Assembly: GCA_944380635.1 (NCBI GenBank)
Contig: CALWID010000011.1
Location: 1 to 64,000 of the forward strand
Reading direction: 5' to 3'
DNA length: 64,000 nt
Source: an uncultured Eubacterium sp.
GTDB lineage: Bacteria > Bacillota > Clostridia > Oscillospirales > Acutalibacteraceae
The notes under the pieces were generated by a model, which saw nothing but the letters and a program-made list of their open reading frames with translations, did not search any database and was not told where the DNA came from. The translations under genes and the position numbers were made by a program. Shown here one piece after another: positions 32,078-40,322 of this stretch (within the stretch, counting starts at the first letter, position 1; each line of letters opens with the position of its first letter).

Positions 32078-33376
32078 TCATACTTTCTGTATGCTTAACA
32101 GAACGGAAAAAATAAGATAAAGGCTTGAAACGATTAGAACGGGCGACGAAATAAACGCGCCTATCTTCTTAGCGGTTGTATTAGCAAACGGATATGTTTC
32201 GGGCTTATCAAGTTTAAAACTAAGCCGATGTTTAACTGCAAGAATAACGGTGCACGCGATACCGACAACTATCCAGAAAACGAACACGGCAGTACCCGAG
32301 TAATCGCTGATTTCACTGCCGAAACAATATTCAACGATAAGCGACAGAACGCTCATTCCGTTATTAAAGCCGTGAATTAAAACGGCGGGGATAATACTAT
32401 CCGTTTTAACAGTAACAAAGCCGAGAATAAGGCCCACCAAAGTTGCGAAAACAAACTGAATGAGATTACCGTGAAGAAGTCCGAAAACGAGTGAAACGCC
32501 GACCACGCCAACCGCCTTGCCGTATTTTTTTAGCAGGCCGAGCGAGCAGCAGCGCATTGCAAATTCCTCGCACACGGCGGGGACTATTGCTGTTGCAAGA
32601 GCCGAAATAATGCAGGCAAACGCATTTTCCGGGTCAGGAGTTTCACCCTGAGTGAGTTCATAGCCTAAGGACTCGGAAACAGTCATCATAACAGCGACAA
32701 TATAATCCGCCGCTATACAGCAAAGCATTCCGAAACCCACCCAAAGGCAAAGCGACGAAAACTTTAAGCGCTTATTTGGGATAAGCGGCGTTTCATAATT
32801 TTTCTTATTTGCAAGCGCCATTATGCCGAAAGGCACTGCAACCGCCAAAAGTTCCACAAAAATTATGCCGAAACTGTTTTGAAAAACAGAAGACGACATA
32901 TATAAATCATATAAGGTATCGCTGACCATCAGAAAAAATGACGATACCAACTGAACAACGATAAACGCAATAACGCAAAGCCCCATCATATTGCCGACTT
33001 TGCGGATTTGGCGCCGCTCTTCCTTGGCTTTCATCTGATAATACAGATTGCTGCTGTAATAATTTTGCGGATTTCCGCCCGGATACTGCGGATTTCCGTT
33101 ATAATACGGTGCGCCGCCGTTTTGTTGATACGGCTGATACCCGTTTTGATAAGGCGGATACTGCGGATTTCCGCTATAATGCGGTGCGCCGCCGTTTTGG
33201 TACGGCTGATACCCGTTCTGATAGGGCGGATAACCGCCCTGATAAGGCTGATAGCCGTTTGGATTTTGGGGATTTGCGCCTTGGTTTTGCGGGTTTGAGT
33301 TATTATACTGCGGATTTGAACCGGAATTTTGCGTATTCGGGTTCCCGTAAGGGTCAGGATTATAATATGTGTTCAA
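32078..33376 (-). CDS. CPBP-family intramembrane protease with repeat-rich N-terminus
   Basis: 432 residues, TTG start preceded by GAGGG. Residues 1-115 are Asn/Pro/Gln/Tyr/Gly-rich with near-repeats (YQPYQ, NGGAPYY, GNPQYP). The rest is a membrane domain with the CPBP (Abi/Rce1-like) motifs: EE in PAVCEEFAMR, His in FGLLHGNLIQ, and HGFNN. The family includes CAAX-type proteases and bacteriocin-immunity proteins; the substrate here is unknown. The cytoplasmic repeat arm resembles those of the proteins at 569, 1259 and 35326. Upstream of and adjacent to tadA. Confidence 0.85.
   Translation of the reverse strand: MNTYYNPDPYGNPNTQNSGSNPQYNNSNPQNQGANPQNPNGYQPYQGGYPPYQNGYQPYQNGGAPHYSGNPQYPPYQNGYQPYQQNGGAPYYNGNPQYPGGNPQNYYSSNLYYQMKAKEERRQIRKVGNMMGLCVIAFIVVQLVSSFFLMVSDTLYDLYMSSSVFQNSFGIIFVELLAVAVPFGIMALANKKNYETPLIPNKRLKFSSLCLWVGFGMLCCIAADYIVAVMMTVSESLGYELTQGETPDPENAFACIISALATAIVPAVCEEFAMRCCSLGLLKKYGKAVGVVGVSLVFGLLHGNLIQFVFATLVGLILGFVTVKTDSIIPAVLIHGFNNGMSVLSLIVEYCFGSEISDYSGTAVFVFWIVVGIACTVILAVKHRLSFKLDKPETYPFANTTAKKIGAFISSPVLIVSSLYLIFSVLLSIQKV
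33075..33265. repeat. Imperfect tandem repeat encoding the CPBP N-terminal arm
   Basis: Two imperfect copies of a unit of roughly 80-90 bp, encoding YQPYQNGGAPHYSGNPQYPP and a close variant, plus shorter YQNGYQPYQ units. Slippage could change copy number in frame. Confidence 0.7.
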
Positions 33377-33399
33377 ATAAGTCCCTCAAATCAAAATAA

Positions 33400-34275
33400 T
33401 TAGTCAAGTTCAGCGGCAAGTTTCTTTAAGTAAGCCTTGAGTTCATCCTTTGTTTCGGGATGTTTAAGGCCGACTTCAATATTTGCCTGAAGGATTCCGA
33501 ATTTATTGCCCATATCATAGCGAACGCCTTCATAATCAACGGCGACAACGCCATCGGTCTGAGCAAGAGTTTTCATAGCGTCGGTAAGTTGAAGTTCATT
33601 GCCTGCGCCGAGAGGGGTGTTTTCAAGAATATCAAAAATCTGCGGCGGGAGCACAACTCTGCCGAGAATTGAGAAATTGCCCATAATTTCCTCCGGCTTT
33701 GGCTTTTCAATCATATCGGTGCATTTGTAGCAATTACCCTCAAGCGGTTCTGTTTTAAGAGAGCAATATTTTGTGATAGCCATTCCCGGCACTTCCTTAA
33801 CGCCTACAACGCCCTTGCCGTATTTTTCATAAGCATCGCAAAGCTGCTTTGTGCAGGGAGTTTCTGAAAGGATAACATCATCACCGTAAAGAACGGCAAA
33901 AGGCTCGTTGCCTACAAAGTTTTTAGCGCACAAAACGGCATGACCGAGACCTTTTGTTTCCTTTTGACGAAGGAAATAAATATTGCCGAAACTTGAGCAG
34001 GCAAGCACATCTTCATAAATTTTCTTTTTGCTTTCATTGCCCTTAAGTTTATCCTCAAGTTCATAAGCATGGTCAAAATGGTCTTCAATAGCGCCTTTAT
34101 TTCTGTTTGTAATAACAAGCACTTCCTCAATGCCGGACGCAAAAGCCTCCTCAACTATATACTGGATAGCAGGCTTATCAACAATGTTGAGCATCTCCTT
34201 TGGCACTGCCTTTGACGCCGGCAGAACACGGGTACCCATACCTGCTGCCGGAATTATAGCCTTTCTTACTTTCAT
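33400..34275 (-). CDS. galU: UTP--glucose-1-phosphate uridylyltransferase
   Basis: 291 residues from the ATG at 34275, nine bases after GGAGG; a Met five codons earlier would overlap that site. Makes UDP-glucose from UTP and glucose-1-phosphate for cell-wall and capsule glycans. Family signs: the nucleotide-binding IIPAAGMGTRVLPASKAVPKE, GLGHAVLCAKNFVGNEPF, and VLYGDDVILSE. It supplies the substrate of the UDP-glucose dehydrogenase encoded at 54-55 kb. It lies between the RING/DUF2628 protein and the CPBP protease on the same strand. Confidence 0.95.
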   Translation of the reverse strand: MKVRKAIIPAAGMGTRVLPASKAVPKEMLNIVDKPAIQYIVEEAFASGIEEVLVITNRNKGAIEDHFDHAYELEDKLKGNESKKKIYEDVLACSSFGNIYFLRQKETKGLGHAVLCAKNFVGNEPFAVLYGDDVILSETPCTKQLCDAYEKYGKGVVGVKEVPGMAITKYCSLKTEPLEGNCYKCTDMIEKPKPEEIMGNFSILGRVVLPPQIFDILENTPLGAGNELQLTDAMKTLAQTDGVVAVDYEGVRYDMGNKFGILQANIEVGLKHPETKDELKAYLKKLAAELD

Positions 34276-34321
34276 AATCGAATCCTCCATTAATTAAATT
34301 CACAATATTTAAAATATTAAT

Positions 34322-35326
34322 TTAAAGATAAGCAATCATATCAGTAATTAAACTGAGCGCTAAAAACGCAATACAAGGGGCAAAGAAACTAACCCCGCCC
34401 TTGCCTGCAAGAAAAAGTTTTCTAATCTCCGCCGGGGGCATTTCTTCCCCGCTCTGCATTGCAAACGGCGACGGTGCGATAGTTGCGCCGGATTCAAGTT
34501 TTTTATCAACATCGGCAATAAGCGAAAAGACCCTGCGCCTGTAAAGCCGGTCTGCAAACGCAGCAATTATTATATGGATAACGGCAAGCGCCGCAAACAA
34601 AATCAGATATGCTGTAATAACGCCGGAAGAGTTAATAAGCGAATTTAACTGAGAATAATACTCCGCAGATGAAATTGAAGTATTCTGCACAAGTTCCATT
34701 GCTCCGTTTGAAAAAGCAGTAAGCTGCTTTGTAAACACCATACTGATTATAAATCTTGCCGCAAACTCAAGAGCAAGGAAAAGAGTGCCGGGGCCGTACA
34801 TTTTTCTGAAAAACAGATAATACGGGCCGAAAATAAAGGCGCTCCAGTTCCAGCCGATTTTTTTATTCTTTTTAAACTTTGTAACAAATTTAATAAAATT
34901 CGTGCCGATAACCGTTATAATATCCGAAAGGAGGACGCCGTCTATCTTCTCATCATTTTTAAAAATGAAAGCAGATTTTTTGCTTGGCTCATTTCCTGTG
35001 GGAATCGGTATATGTGTATACTCGCTTGACGGCTGCTGATTTTTGCCTGTATCAGCAGATGGCTGAGCGCCTTGCGGCGGAACATAATACGGGCCGTTTT
35101 GCTGAGCGCCGGGCTGAGCCGCATGCGGCTGCTCCTGAACATTCTTATGCTGATTTCTGTTATAAACAAAACCTTTTGAATGAAGTTCTGAATTAGCGCA
35201 TTTACCTATTTTTTCATAACACTGCCTATGATGCGGAGTACCGCACTCAGGGCATGTAACAATATCATCCCCGCTTTTGAAAGCAACGCCGCAAACGGGG
35301 CATTTTTGGTTTTCATAAAGGGACAT
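34322..35326 (-). CDS. Prokaryotic RING-type zinc-finger protein with DUF2628-like membrane domain
   Basis: 334 residues. Residues 9-45 hold a compact zinc site, CPVCG...CPECGTPHHRQCYEKIGKC, which matches prokaryotic RING finger family 1. A Gln/Pro/Gly-rich linker (about 55-115) follows. Next is GWNWSAFIFGPYYLFFRKMYGPG and several hydrophobic helices, as in DUF2628 membrane proteins. Such fusions are found in Clostridia; function is not known. No E2 or ubiquitin-like gene is nearby, so ubiquitin ligase activity should not be assumed. AAGGAG precedes the ATG. A divergent promoter region separates it from prfB. Confidence 0.82.
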   Translation of the reverse strand: MSLYENQKCPVCGVAFKSGDDIVTCPECGTPHHRQCYEKIGKCANSELHSKGFVYNRNQHKNVQEQPHAAQPGAQQNGPYYVPPQGAQPSADTGKNQQPSSEYTHIPIPTGNEPSKKSAFIFKNDEKIDGVLLSDIITVIGTNFIKFVTKFKKNKKIGWNWSAFIFGPYYLFFRKMYGPGTLFLALEFAARFIISMVFTKQLTAFSNGAMELVQNTSISSAEYYSQLNSLINSSGVITAYLILFAALAVIHIIIAAFADRLYRRRVFSLIADVDKKLESGATIAPSPFAMQSGEEMPPAEIRKLFLAGKGGVSFFAPCIAFLALSLITDMIAYL

Positions 35327-35424
35327 AAAATACTCCTTGATTGTTTTTCATTTAATTATACATTAAAGTAACACAAAAAATCAATAATTTAATTAAAATA
35401 AAGTAAATATATTTTTAACGGCAG

Positions 35425-35464
35425 CACTTGAAATACATAATAAACACTTGAAATACAGAATAAA
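35425..35464 (+). repeat. 20-bp tandem repeat in the prfB promoter region
   Basis: Two adjacent 20-bp units (CACTTGAAATACATAATAAA and the same with one T to G change). The second unit carries the -35 hexamer of the promoter at 35448. Confidence 0.85.
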
Positions 35465-35476
35465 GTTGTATATAAT
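35448..35476 (+). promoter_or_regulatory. Promoter of prfB
   Basis: TTGAAA at 35448-35453 and TATAAT at 35471-35476 with a 17-bp spacer, 74 bp upstream of the prfB start. Confidence 0.75.
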
Positions 35477-35550
35477 ATCATATACTGTTTTTACAATTTT
35501 AATCTTTTTTATAAATAACAAGAATAAACAAAGAGAGCAGAGGAAAAAAT

Positions 35551-36672
35551 ATGGTTGAATTTGATGATTTAAGGCTGAGGCTGCTTGAATCCGAAAAGCC
35601 CATTGAAAATCTTAAGGAAGCGCTTGCCATAGACCACATAAAAAAAGAGGTTGAAGACCTTGAAAAGCAGGCGGCCGCTCCGGGATTTTGGGATAACGCC
35701 GAGGAAAGCCAAAAAATACTTAAAAAAACAGGCTCATTAAAATCAAAAATTGAAAGTTACAGCAGTCTGAAAAGCGATTATGAAGACGCGCTTATGATGA
35801 TAGAACTTGCTAATGAAGAAAATGACGAAAGCATGGTTGAGGACTGCCGCAAATCTGTTGAGGATATTGAAAAGCGGGTTGAGGACCTTACGCTCACTAC
35901 CCTGCTGAACGGCGAATACGATTCAAAAAACGCGCTGCTTACTTTCCACGCCGGCGCCGGCGGAACAGAGGCTATGGACTGGGCGGAAATGCTTTTCAGA
36001 ATGTATAACCGCTGGGGTGAAAGGCACGGATACAAAGTTTCAACCCTTGATTATCTTGACGGCGATGTTGCCGGGCTTAAAAGCGCCACAATACTTATTG
36101 AGGGCGAAAATGCCTATGGTTATCTTAAGGGAGAAATGGGAATACACCGCCTGGTGCGTGTTTCACCGTTTGATTCTTCGGGCAGGCGCCACACTTCATT
36201 TGCGTCCGTTGAAGTTATGCCGGAAATTGACGATGATGTAAACATTGAAATTCGTGAAGAAGATATAAAAATGGATGTTTACAGAGCGTCCGGCGCGGGC
36301 GGTCAGAAAGTTAACAAAACTTCGTCCGCCGTCAGGCTTACCCATATACCTACGGGCATAGTGGTATCATGCCAGATAGAGCGTTCACAGCATCAAAACA
36401 GGGAAGTTGCCATGAGAATGCTTAAATCAAAACTTGTTGAAATAAAAGAACGCGAAAATCTTGAAAAAATAGAGGACATAAAAGGCGACCAAAAAGAAAT
36501 TGCCTGGGGCAGCCAGATAAGATCTTATGTTTTTATGCCGTACACAATGGTAAAAGACCACAGAACAGGCTATGAAATGGGCAATATAAACGCGGTTATG
36601 GACGGCGATATAGACGGCTTTATAAACGCATACTTAAAACAAAAAAGCGTTGAGGACGCTGAAAAGAATTAA
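35551..36672 (+). CDS. prfB: Peptide chain release factor 2
   Basis: 373 residues. Reads UGA and UAA stop codons on the ribosome: the anticodon-like tripeptide is SPF in HRLVRVSPFDSSGRRHTSF, and the peptidyl-tRNA hydrolysis loop is ASGAGGQKVNKTSSAVRLTH. Domain order and length are normal. The reading frame is uninterrupted: where many bacteria have an in-frame UGA and a programmed +1 shift near codon 25, this gene reads ENLKEALAID without a stop. It therefore lacks that autoregulation. It has its own promoter and a terminator that overlaps the next gene's ribosome binding site. Confidence 0.96.
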   Translation: MVEFDDLRLRLLESEKPIENLKEALAIDHIKKEVEDLEKQAAAPGFWDNAEESQKILKKTGSLKSKIESYSSLKSDYEDALMMIELANEENDESMVEDCRKSVEDIEKRVEDLTLTTLLNGEYDSKNALLTFHAGAGGTEAMDWAEMLFRMYNRWGERHGYKVSTLDYLDGDVAGLKSATILIEGENAYGYLKGEMGIHRLVRVSPFDSSGRRHTSFASVEVMPEIDDDVNIEIREEDIKMDVYRASGAGGQKVNKTSSAVRLTHIPTGIVVSCQIERSQHQNREVAMRMLKSKLVEIKERENLEKIEDIKGDQKEIAWGSQIRSYVFMPYTMVKDHRTGYEMGNINAVMDGDIDGFINAYLKQKSVEDAEKN

Positions 36673-36694
36673 AAAAACTTCCACTTCTAATAAT

Positions 36695-36732
36695 ACTCCT
36701 TCTGCAAAAAATAATTGCAGGAGGAGTTTTTT
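36695..36732 (+). terminator. prfB terminator that contains the ribosome binding site of the next gene
   Basis: ACTCCTTCTGCA (36695-36706) pairs over all 12 positions (one G-U) with TGCAGGAGGAGT (36716-36727), followed by TTTTTT and directly by the ATG at 36733. The 3' arm includes AGGAGG, the only plausible Shine-Dalgarno of the deacetylase gene. Confidence 0.88.
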
Positions 36733-37608
36733 ATGAATAAAAAAAATTTTTTATTGAGAGCGGCGCCTTTGATAATGGCTTTTTGCCTGATATTCAGCGC
36801 CTGCTCGGTTAAAACGGAAATGCCAAACGAAGAAACCGTACCTGGTACAACGGCGGAAAACACAACAAATGTTGCGGACACAACTTTAGAGGCGGACGCG
36901 GCAAACGGCAGCAAGCAGGATGTTGTGGATTACAGCGCCGAGCCGGTAATTTGGGGGCCGGGAAACATTAAAGACCATGAGAGGCCGACCGACCCTGAAA
37001 AACTGCAAAACAAATACAGCGAAATGAGCGCGCAATGGCTGCTGCCGGAGGGCAAAACGATATGCCTTACTTTTGACGAGGGGTATGAAAACGGCTACAC
37101 CGCTCAGATTTTGGACACTTTGGCGCAGAAAAAAGTGAAAGCCATATTCTTTTGCACTTATGATTATGTAAAGGATAATCCCGACCTTGTTTTGCGAATG
37201 ATAAATGAAGGTCATATTCTTGCAAACCACAGTTATTCGCACTACAATATGACGGAAATAGACCTTGAAACCGCAGAGGAAGAAATAACGCTTATGCACG
37301 ATTTCGTTAAGGAAACCTACAATTATTCCATGGAATATTTTCGCTTTCCCGAGGGCGTATTCAGCGAGCAGACATTAGCGCTTGCGGCGCAGTTGGGCTA
37401 CAGGAGCGTATTTTGGAGTTTTGCATATGAGGACTGGGACACTCAAAATCCGCCGGAAGAAAGCACTGCGTTTGAAAAAATAACTTCTTCCACCCATGAC
37501 GGTGAAATAATGCTGCTGCACGCAGTATGCGAAACAAACGCAAATATTTTGGGCGATGTTATAGACAATGTCCGAAATCAAGGCTATGAATTTACTACCG
37601 AACTTTAA
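36733..37608 (+). CDS. pdaA: PdaA-like polysaccharide deacetylase lipoprotein
   Basis: 291 residues from the ATG at 36733. Lipoprotein signal with lipobox FSAC (Cys22). The NodB-type deacetylase domain has LTFDEGYENGY (Asp-Glu in place of Asp-Asp, as in the PdaA group), ILANHSYSHYNM (metal-binding HxxxH), FRFPEGVFSEQTLALAAQLG and LLLH-type MLLHAV. These match PdaA, which deacetylates muramic acid on the way to the muramic-delta-lactam of spore cortex. The lipid anchor is an addition to the Bacillus protein. The ribosome binding site is buried in the prfB terminator, so expression probably depends on conditions that open it or on an internal promoter. Confidence 0.75.
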   Translation: MNKKNFLLRAAPLIMAFCLIFSACSVKTEMPNEETVPGTTAENTTNVADTTLEADAANGSKQDVVDYSAEPVIWGPGNIKDHERPTDPEKLQNKYSEMSAQWLLPEGKTICLTFDEGYENGYTAQILDTLAQKKVKAIFFCTYDYVKDNPDLVLRMINEGHILANHSYSHYNMTEIDLETAEEEITLMHDFVKETYNYSMEYFRFPEGVFSEQTLALAAQLGYRSVFWSFAYEDWDTQNPPEESTAFEKITSSTHDGEIMLLHAVCETNANILGDVIDNVRNQGYEFTTEL

Positions 37609-37743
37609 ACAGCAGAAATATGAGCAGGCATGAAAAAACCAAACCCGGCTAATACGGTTTGCTTTTGTATATTTCCGTTTTTTTGCTTTTATAAGACGAC
37701 AGGCGGCGGGTTTAAGCGCGGTCAGGAAGAATTATTACAGTCT

Positions 37744-37773
37744 GCGGCGGCGAGCATATCGCCGCCGTTTTTT
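37744..37773 (+). terminator. Terminator downstream of pdaA-like gene
   Basis: GCGGCGGCGA with TCGCCGCCG (37759-37767), loop GCATA, then TTTTTT. The 342-bp gap 37609-37950 also carries the mreB promoter; the open frame at 37630-37890 crosses this terminator and looks non-coding. Confidence 0.85.
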
Positions 37774-37855
37774 ATTGCATACTGCCCGCATAATTCCCTA
37801 TTGCAACAAACAATCTGTTTTTTGTTGAAAAATTTGTTAAATTTAAAAATTAGTA

Positions 37856-37884
37856 TTGTTATAAATTTTTATTTAATATATAAT
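37856..37884 (+). promoter_or_regulatory. Promoter of the mreBCD-PBP2 operon
   Basis: TTGTTA at 37856-37861 and TATAAT at 37879-37884 with a 17-bp spacer, 67 bp before the mreB start. Confidence 0.65.
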
Positions 37885-37950
37885 ATTTAATATCTGAAAA
37901 AATATACGGGCTTTTAAACTGCTTGTTTTGAAAGTGAGAGAATTATAAAA

Positions 37951-38931
37951 ATGATTTTAACAAAAGACATAGGAATAGATTTAGGAACTGAAAACACCCT
38001 GATATGCGACAGAAAAGGCAGAATACTTATAAGGGAGCCATCCGTTGTGGCGGTAGATGTTAAATCCCGCCGCGTACTTGCTACGGGAAACGAGGCAAAG
38101 GCAATGATAGGCCGCACGCCGGGCTCAATTATAGCGGTAAAGCCGCTTAAGGACGGCGTTATTGCCGATTTTGATATGACTGCGGATATGCTGCATAATT
38201 TTATTTACCGCTCTTCTAAAACCTCTATGTTTACAAAAACAAGAGTTATAATCACCGTGCCGAGCGGCGTTACGGAAGTTGAAAGGCGTGCCGTTGAGGA
38301 CGCGGCAAGAGCAGCGGGCGCTCAGGAAGTTGAACTCATAGAGGAACCTATGGCGGCGGCTCTCGGAGCGGGTCTGCCTGTTTTTGAGGCGTCAGGCTCT
38401 ATGGTTGTTGATATAGGCGGCGGCACCTGCGATATTGCCGTAATGAGTTTAGGCGGCATAGCGGCAAGAAAAAGCGTTAAAGTTGCGGGAAATGCGCTTA
38501 ACGAAGCAATCATAAATCATATGAAAAGAGCGCATAATCTGCTTATAGGCGATGTTACTGCCGAAGATATAAAGATAAAAATCGGCTCTGTTTCCGAATA
38601 TGACGGCGAGGGCGCTATGGAAGTGCGCGGCCGCAATCTTACGGACGGGCTGCCTAATTCTATTGAGATAACAAGCGAGGAAATAAGAGGCGTGCTCTCA
38701 GAGCCTGTAAGCGAAATAGTTGAGGCAATAAGGGAAACGCTTGAAGTAACGCTGCCGGAACTTGCCGCGGATATACTTGACAGAGGCATATATTTAACCG
38801 GCGGAACGGCGCTTTTAAGAGGTTTGCCGGAACTTATTGCAAAGGAAACCAAGATAGCCGTTCATCTGCCTGAAAATCCGATGGATGTTGTGGCAATCGG
38901 AACATCAGTTAAACTCAGAAGGGCGCGTTAA
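37951..38931 (+). CDS. mreB: Rod-shape-determining actin homologue MreB
   Basis: 326 residues with the actin-fold ATP sites: phosphate 1 DIGIDLGTENTLI, phosphate 2 MVVDIGGGTCDIAVMSLGG, and the adenosine motif YLTGGTALLRGLPELI. It polymerises under the membrane and positions the elongation machinery for cylindrical wall growth. It begins the operon mreB-mreC-mreD-PBP2 with overlaps or gaps of at most 16 bp. The length is normal for Firmicutes MreB/Mbl paralogues, and paralogue choice cannot be settled here, but adjacency to mreC and mreD supports MreB. Confidence 0.93.
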   Translation: MILTKDIGIDLGTENTLICDRKGRILIREPSVVAVDVKSRRVLATGNEAKAMIGRTPGSIIAVKPLKDGVIADFDMTADMLHNFIYRSSKTSMFTKTRVIITVPSGVTEVERRAVEDAARAAGAQEVELIEEPMAAALGAGLPVFEASGSMVVDIGGGTCDIAVMSLGGIAARKSVKVAGNALNEAIINHMKRAHNLLIGDVTAEDIKIKIGSVSEYDGEGAMEVRGRNLTDGLPNSIEITSEEIRGVLSEPVSEIVEAIRETLEVTLPELAADILDRGIYLTGGTALLRGLPELIAKETKIAVHLPENPMDVVAIGTSVKLRRAR

Positions 38932-38933
38932 AA

Positions 38934-39776
38934 ATGAAACAACTTTTTAAAAGCAGGCGTTTTAAAGTAATAGCCGGAGTAATTGCCCTGCTGCTTGTGG
39001 GCGCGCTTATCTGCGCCGCTAACGGCCGCGGGGAAACTGCGCAGTCCGGAATTATAGGCACTGTATTTACACCGGCAAACTGGCTTGCGTCTAAAATATC
39101 AGACGGAATTACATATGTATTCGGCGAGGCTACCGGAAACGAGGAATACCTTGAGCGCATAGACGAACTTGAAAACCAAGTTGGCTCATTGCAGGACCAA
39201 CTTGCCGACTATGAAAACTTAAAAAAGCAGAACGAACTGTATAAAGACGCTCTTGAACTTAAAGAGGAAAACCCCGACTATACATTTGTTGAGGCAAAGG
39301 CAATAAGCAGGGACGCTGCTGATATTTTCGGCTCTTACACCATAAATAAAGGCACGGCAAGCGGCATAAAAGACGGCGACGCTGTGCTTTACGGAAATTA
39401 CATAGTAGGAATAATAGACAGAGCCTACCCCACCTACAGTGTTGTAAAAACTATTCTTGACCCTGATTTTTCCGTATCCGCCTACGAAATTGTTTCAGGC
39501 GAAATATCATATGTTACCGGCCGTGCCGAACTTGCGCCTGAGGGCAAGTGTATAATGGCAAACCTTGATTCTTCAACCGCCGTTACATACGGCTCAATCA
39601 TAGCAACAGCCGGAATAAGCGGAAAAATACCCGAGGGGCTTATTATAGGCACTGTTGAGGAAATTCAGGAGGACACTTCTTCCATTGCCTCATACGCCGT
39701 TATAGAGCCGGGCGTTAATGTAAACAACATTTCCGAATGCCTTGTGCTTACCGGGTATGAAAGCGAGGCGCAGTAA
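38934..39776 (+). CDS. mreC: Rod-shape-determining protein MreC
   Basis: 280 residues. One N-terminal membrane helix (VIAGVIALLLVGALICA), a coiled coil (about residues 63-100: YLERIDELENQVGSLQDQL and on), then the two beta-barrel extracellular domains (AISRDAADIFGSYTINKGTASGIKDGDAV; GIIDRAYPTYSVVKTILDP). It links MreB inside with PBP2 outside. It begins 2 bp after the mreB stop and its stop overlaps the mreD start. Confidence 0.92.
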   Translation: MKQLFKSRRFKVIAGVIALLLVGALICAANGRGETAQSGIIGTVFTPANWLASKISDGITYVFGEATGNEEYLERIDELENQVGSLQDQLADYENLKKQNELYKDALELKEENPDYTFVEAKAISRDAADIFGSYTINKGTASGIKDGDAVLYGNYIVGIIDRAYPTYSVVKTILDPDFSVSAYEIVSGEISYVTGRAELAPEGKCIMANLDSSTAVTYGSIIATAGISGKIPEGLIIGTVEEIQEDTSSIASYAVIEPGVNVNNISECLVLTGYESEAQ

Positions 39777-40306
39777 TGGATATTTCCTACAAACAGCGCA
39801 CGCTTAAAGTTGTTGTTTACCTACTTTTAACGGCAGCGGCGGCGCTTATTCAGAATACTGCCGGGCTTACGCTTGAAATAGGCGGCGCAAGGTGTTTTAT
39901 TCTGCTGCCGGTATGTATGATACTCGGAGCTGGCGAAGATGAGAGATTTGCCGCCGTAATTGCTCTTGCGGGCGGAATGCTGTGGGACTTAAGTTCCTCC
40001 GTACACCTTGGATTCAACGCCGTTTATATGTGCATAATGTGCTTTTTCGGCGCAGCGCTTATAACTTATATAATAAGAAACACTTTTATAACAAATTTCA
40101 TTTTCAGCACGGTATTTATTCTTATTTACTGCCTGCTTTACTGGCTGTTCTTCATAATAATAAAAGATGTGCGCGGCGCGGAACTGAGTTTATTTACTTT
40201 TTATTTACCGAGCGCGCTTTATACGATTATTGCAACCCCTGTAATATATTTCAGCCTTAAGCCCGTAAAGCGTTCGCTGAACAAACCTATCAGAGCATTA
40301 AACTAA
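39776..40306 (+). CDS. mreD: Rod-shape-determining protein MreD
   Basis: 176 residues, mostly hydrophobic, with five or six membrane helices (VVVYLLLTAAAALIQNTAG; FAAVIALAGGMLWDLSSSVH; FIFSTVFILIYCLLYWLFFI). Sequence conservation in this family is low, so the assignment depends on topology and on its position between mreC and the PBP2 gene. Its start overlaps the mreC stop (TAATG). Confidence 0.85.
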   Translation: MDISYKQRTLKVVVYLLLTAAAALIQNTAGLTLEIGGARCFILLPVCMILGAGEDERFAAVIALAGGMLWDLSSSVHLGFNAVYMCIMCFFGAALITYIIRNTFITNFIFSTVFILIYCLLYWLFFIIIKDVRGAELSLFTFYLPSALYTIIATPVIYFSLKPVKRSLNKPIRALN

Positions 40307-40322
40307 AAGGAGCAATCAAACT

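Noticed and set aside
33075..33265. CRISPR-like or minisatellite array
   Set aside because: The repeats are imperfect, in frame and encode the protein's low-complexity arm.
37630..37890. 86-residue open frame after the pdaA-like gene
   Set aside because: No ribosome binding site, it crosses a strong terminator and the mreB promoter, and its composition is unlike a protein.
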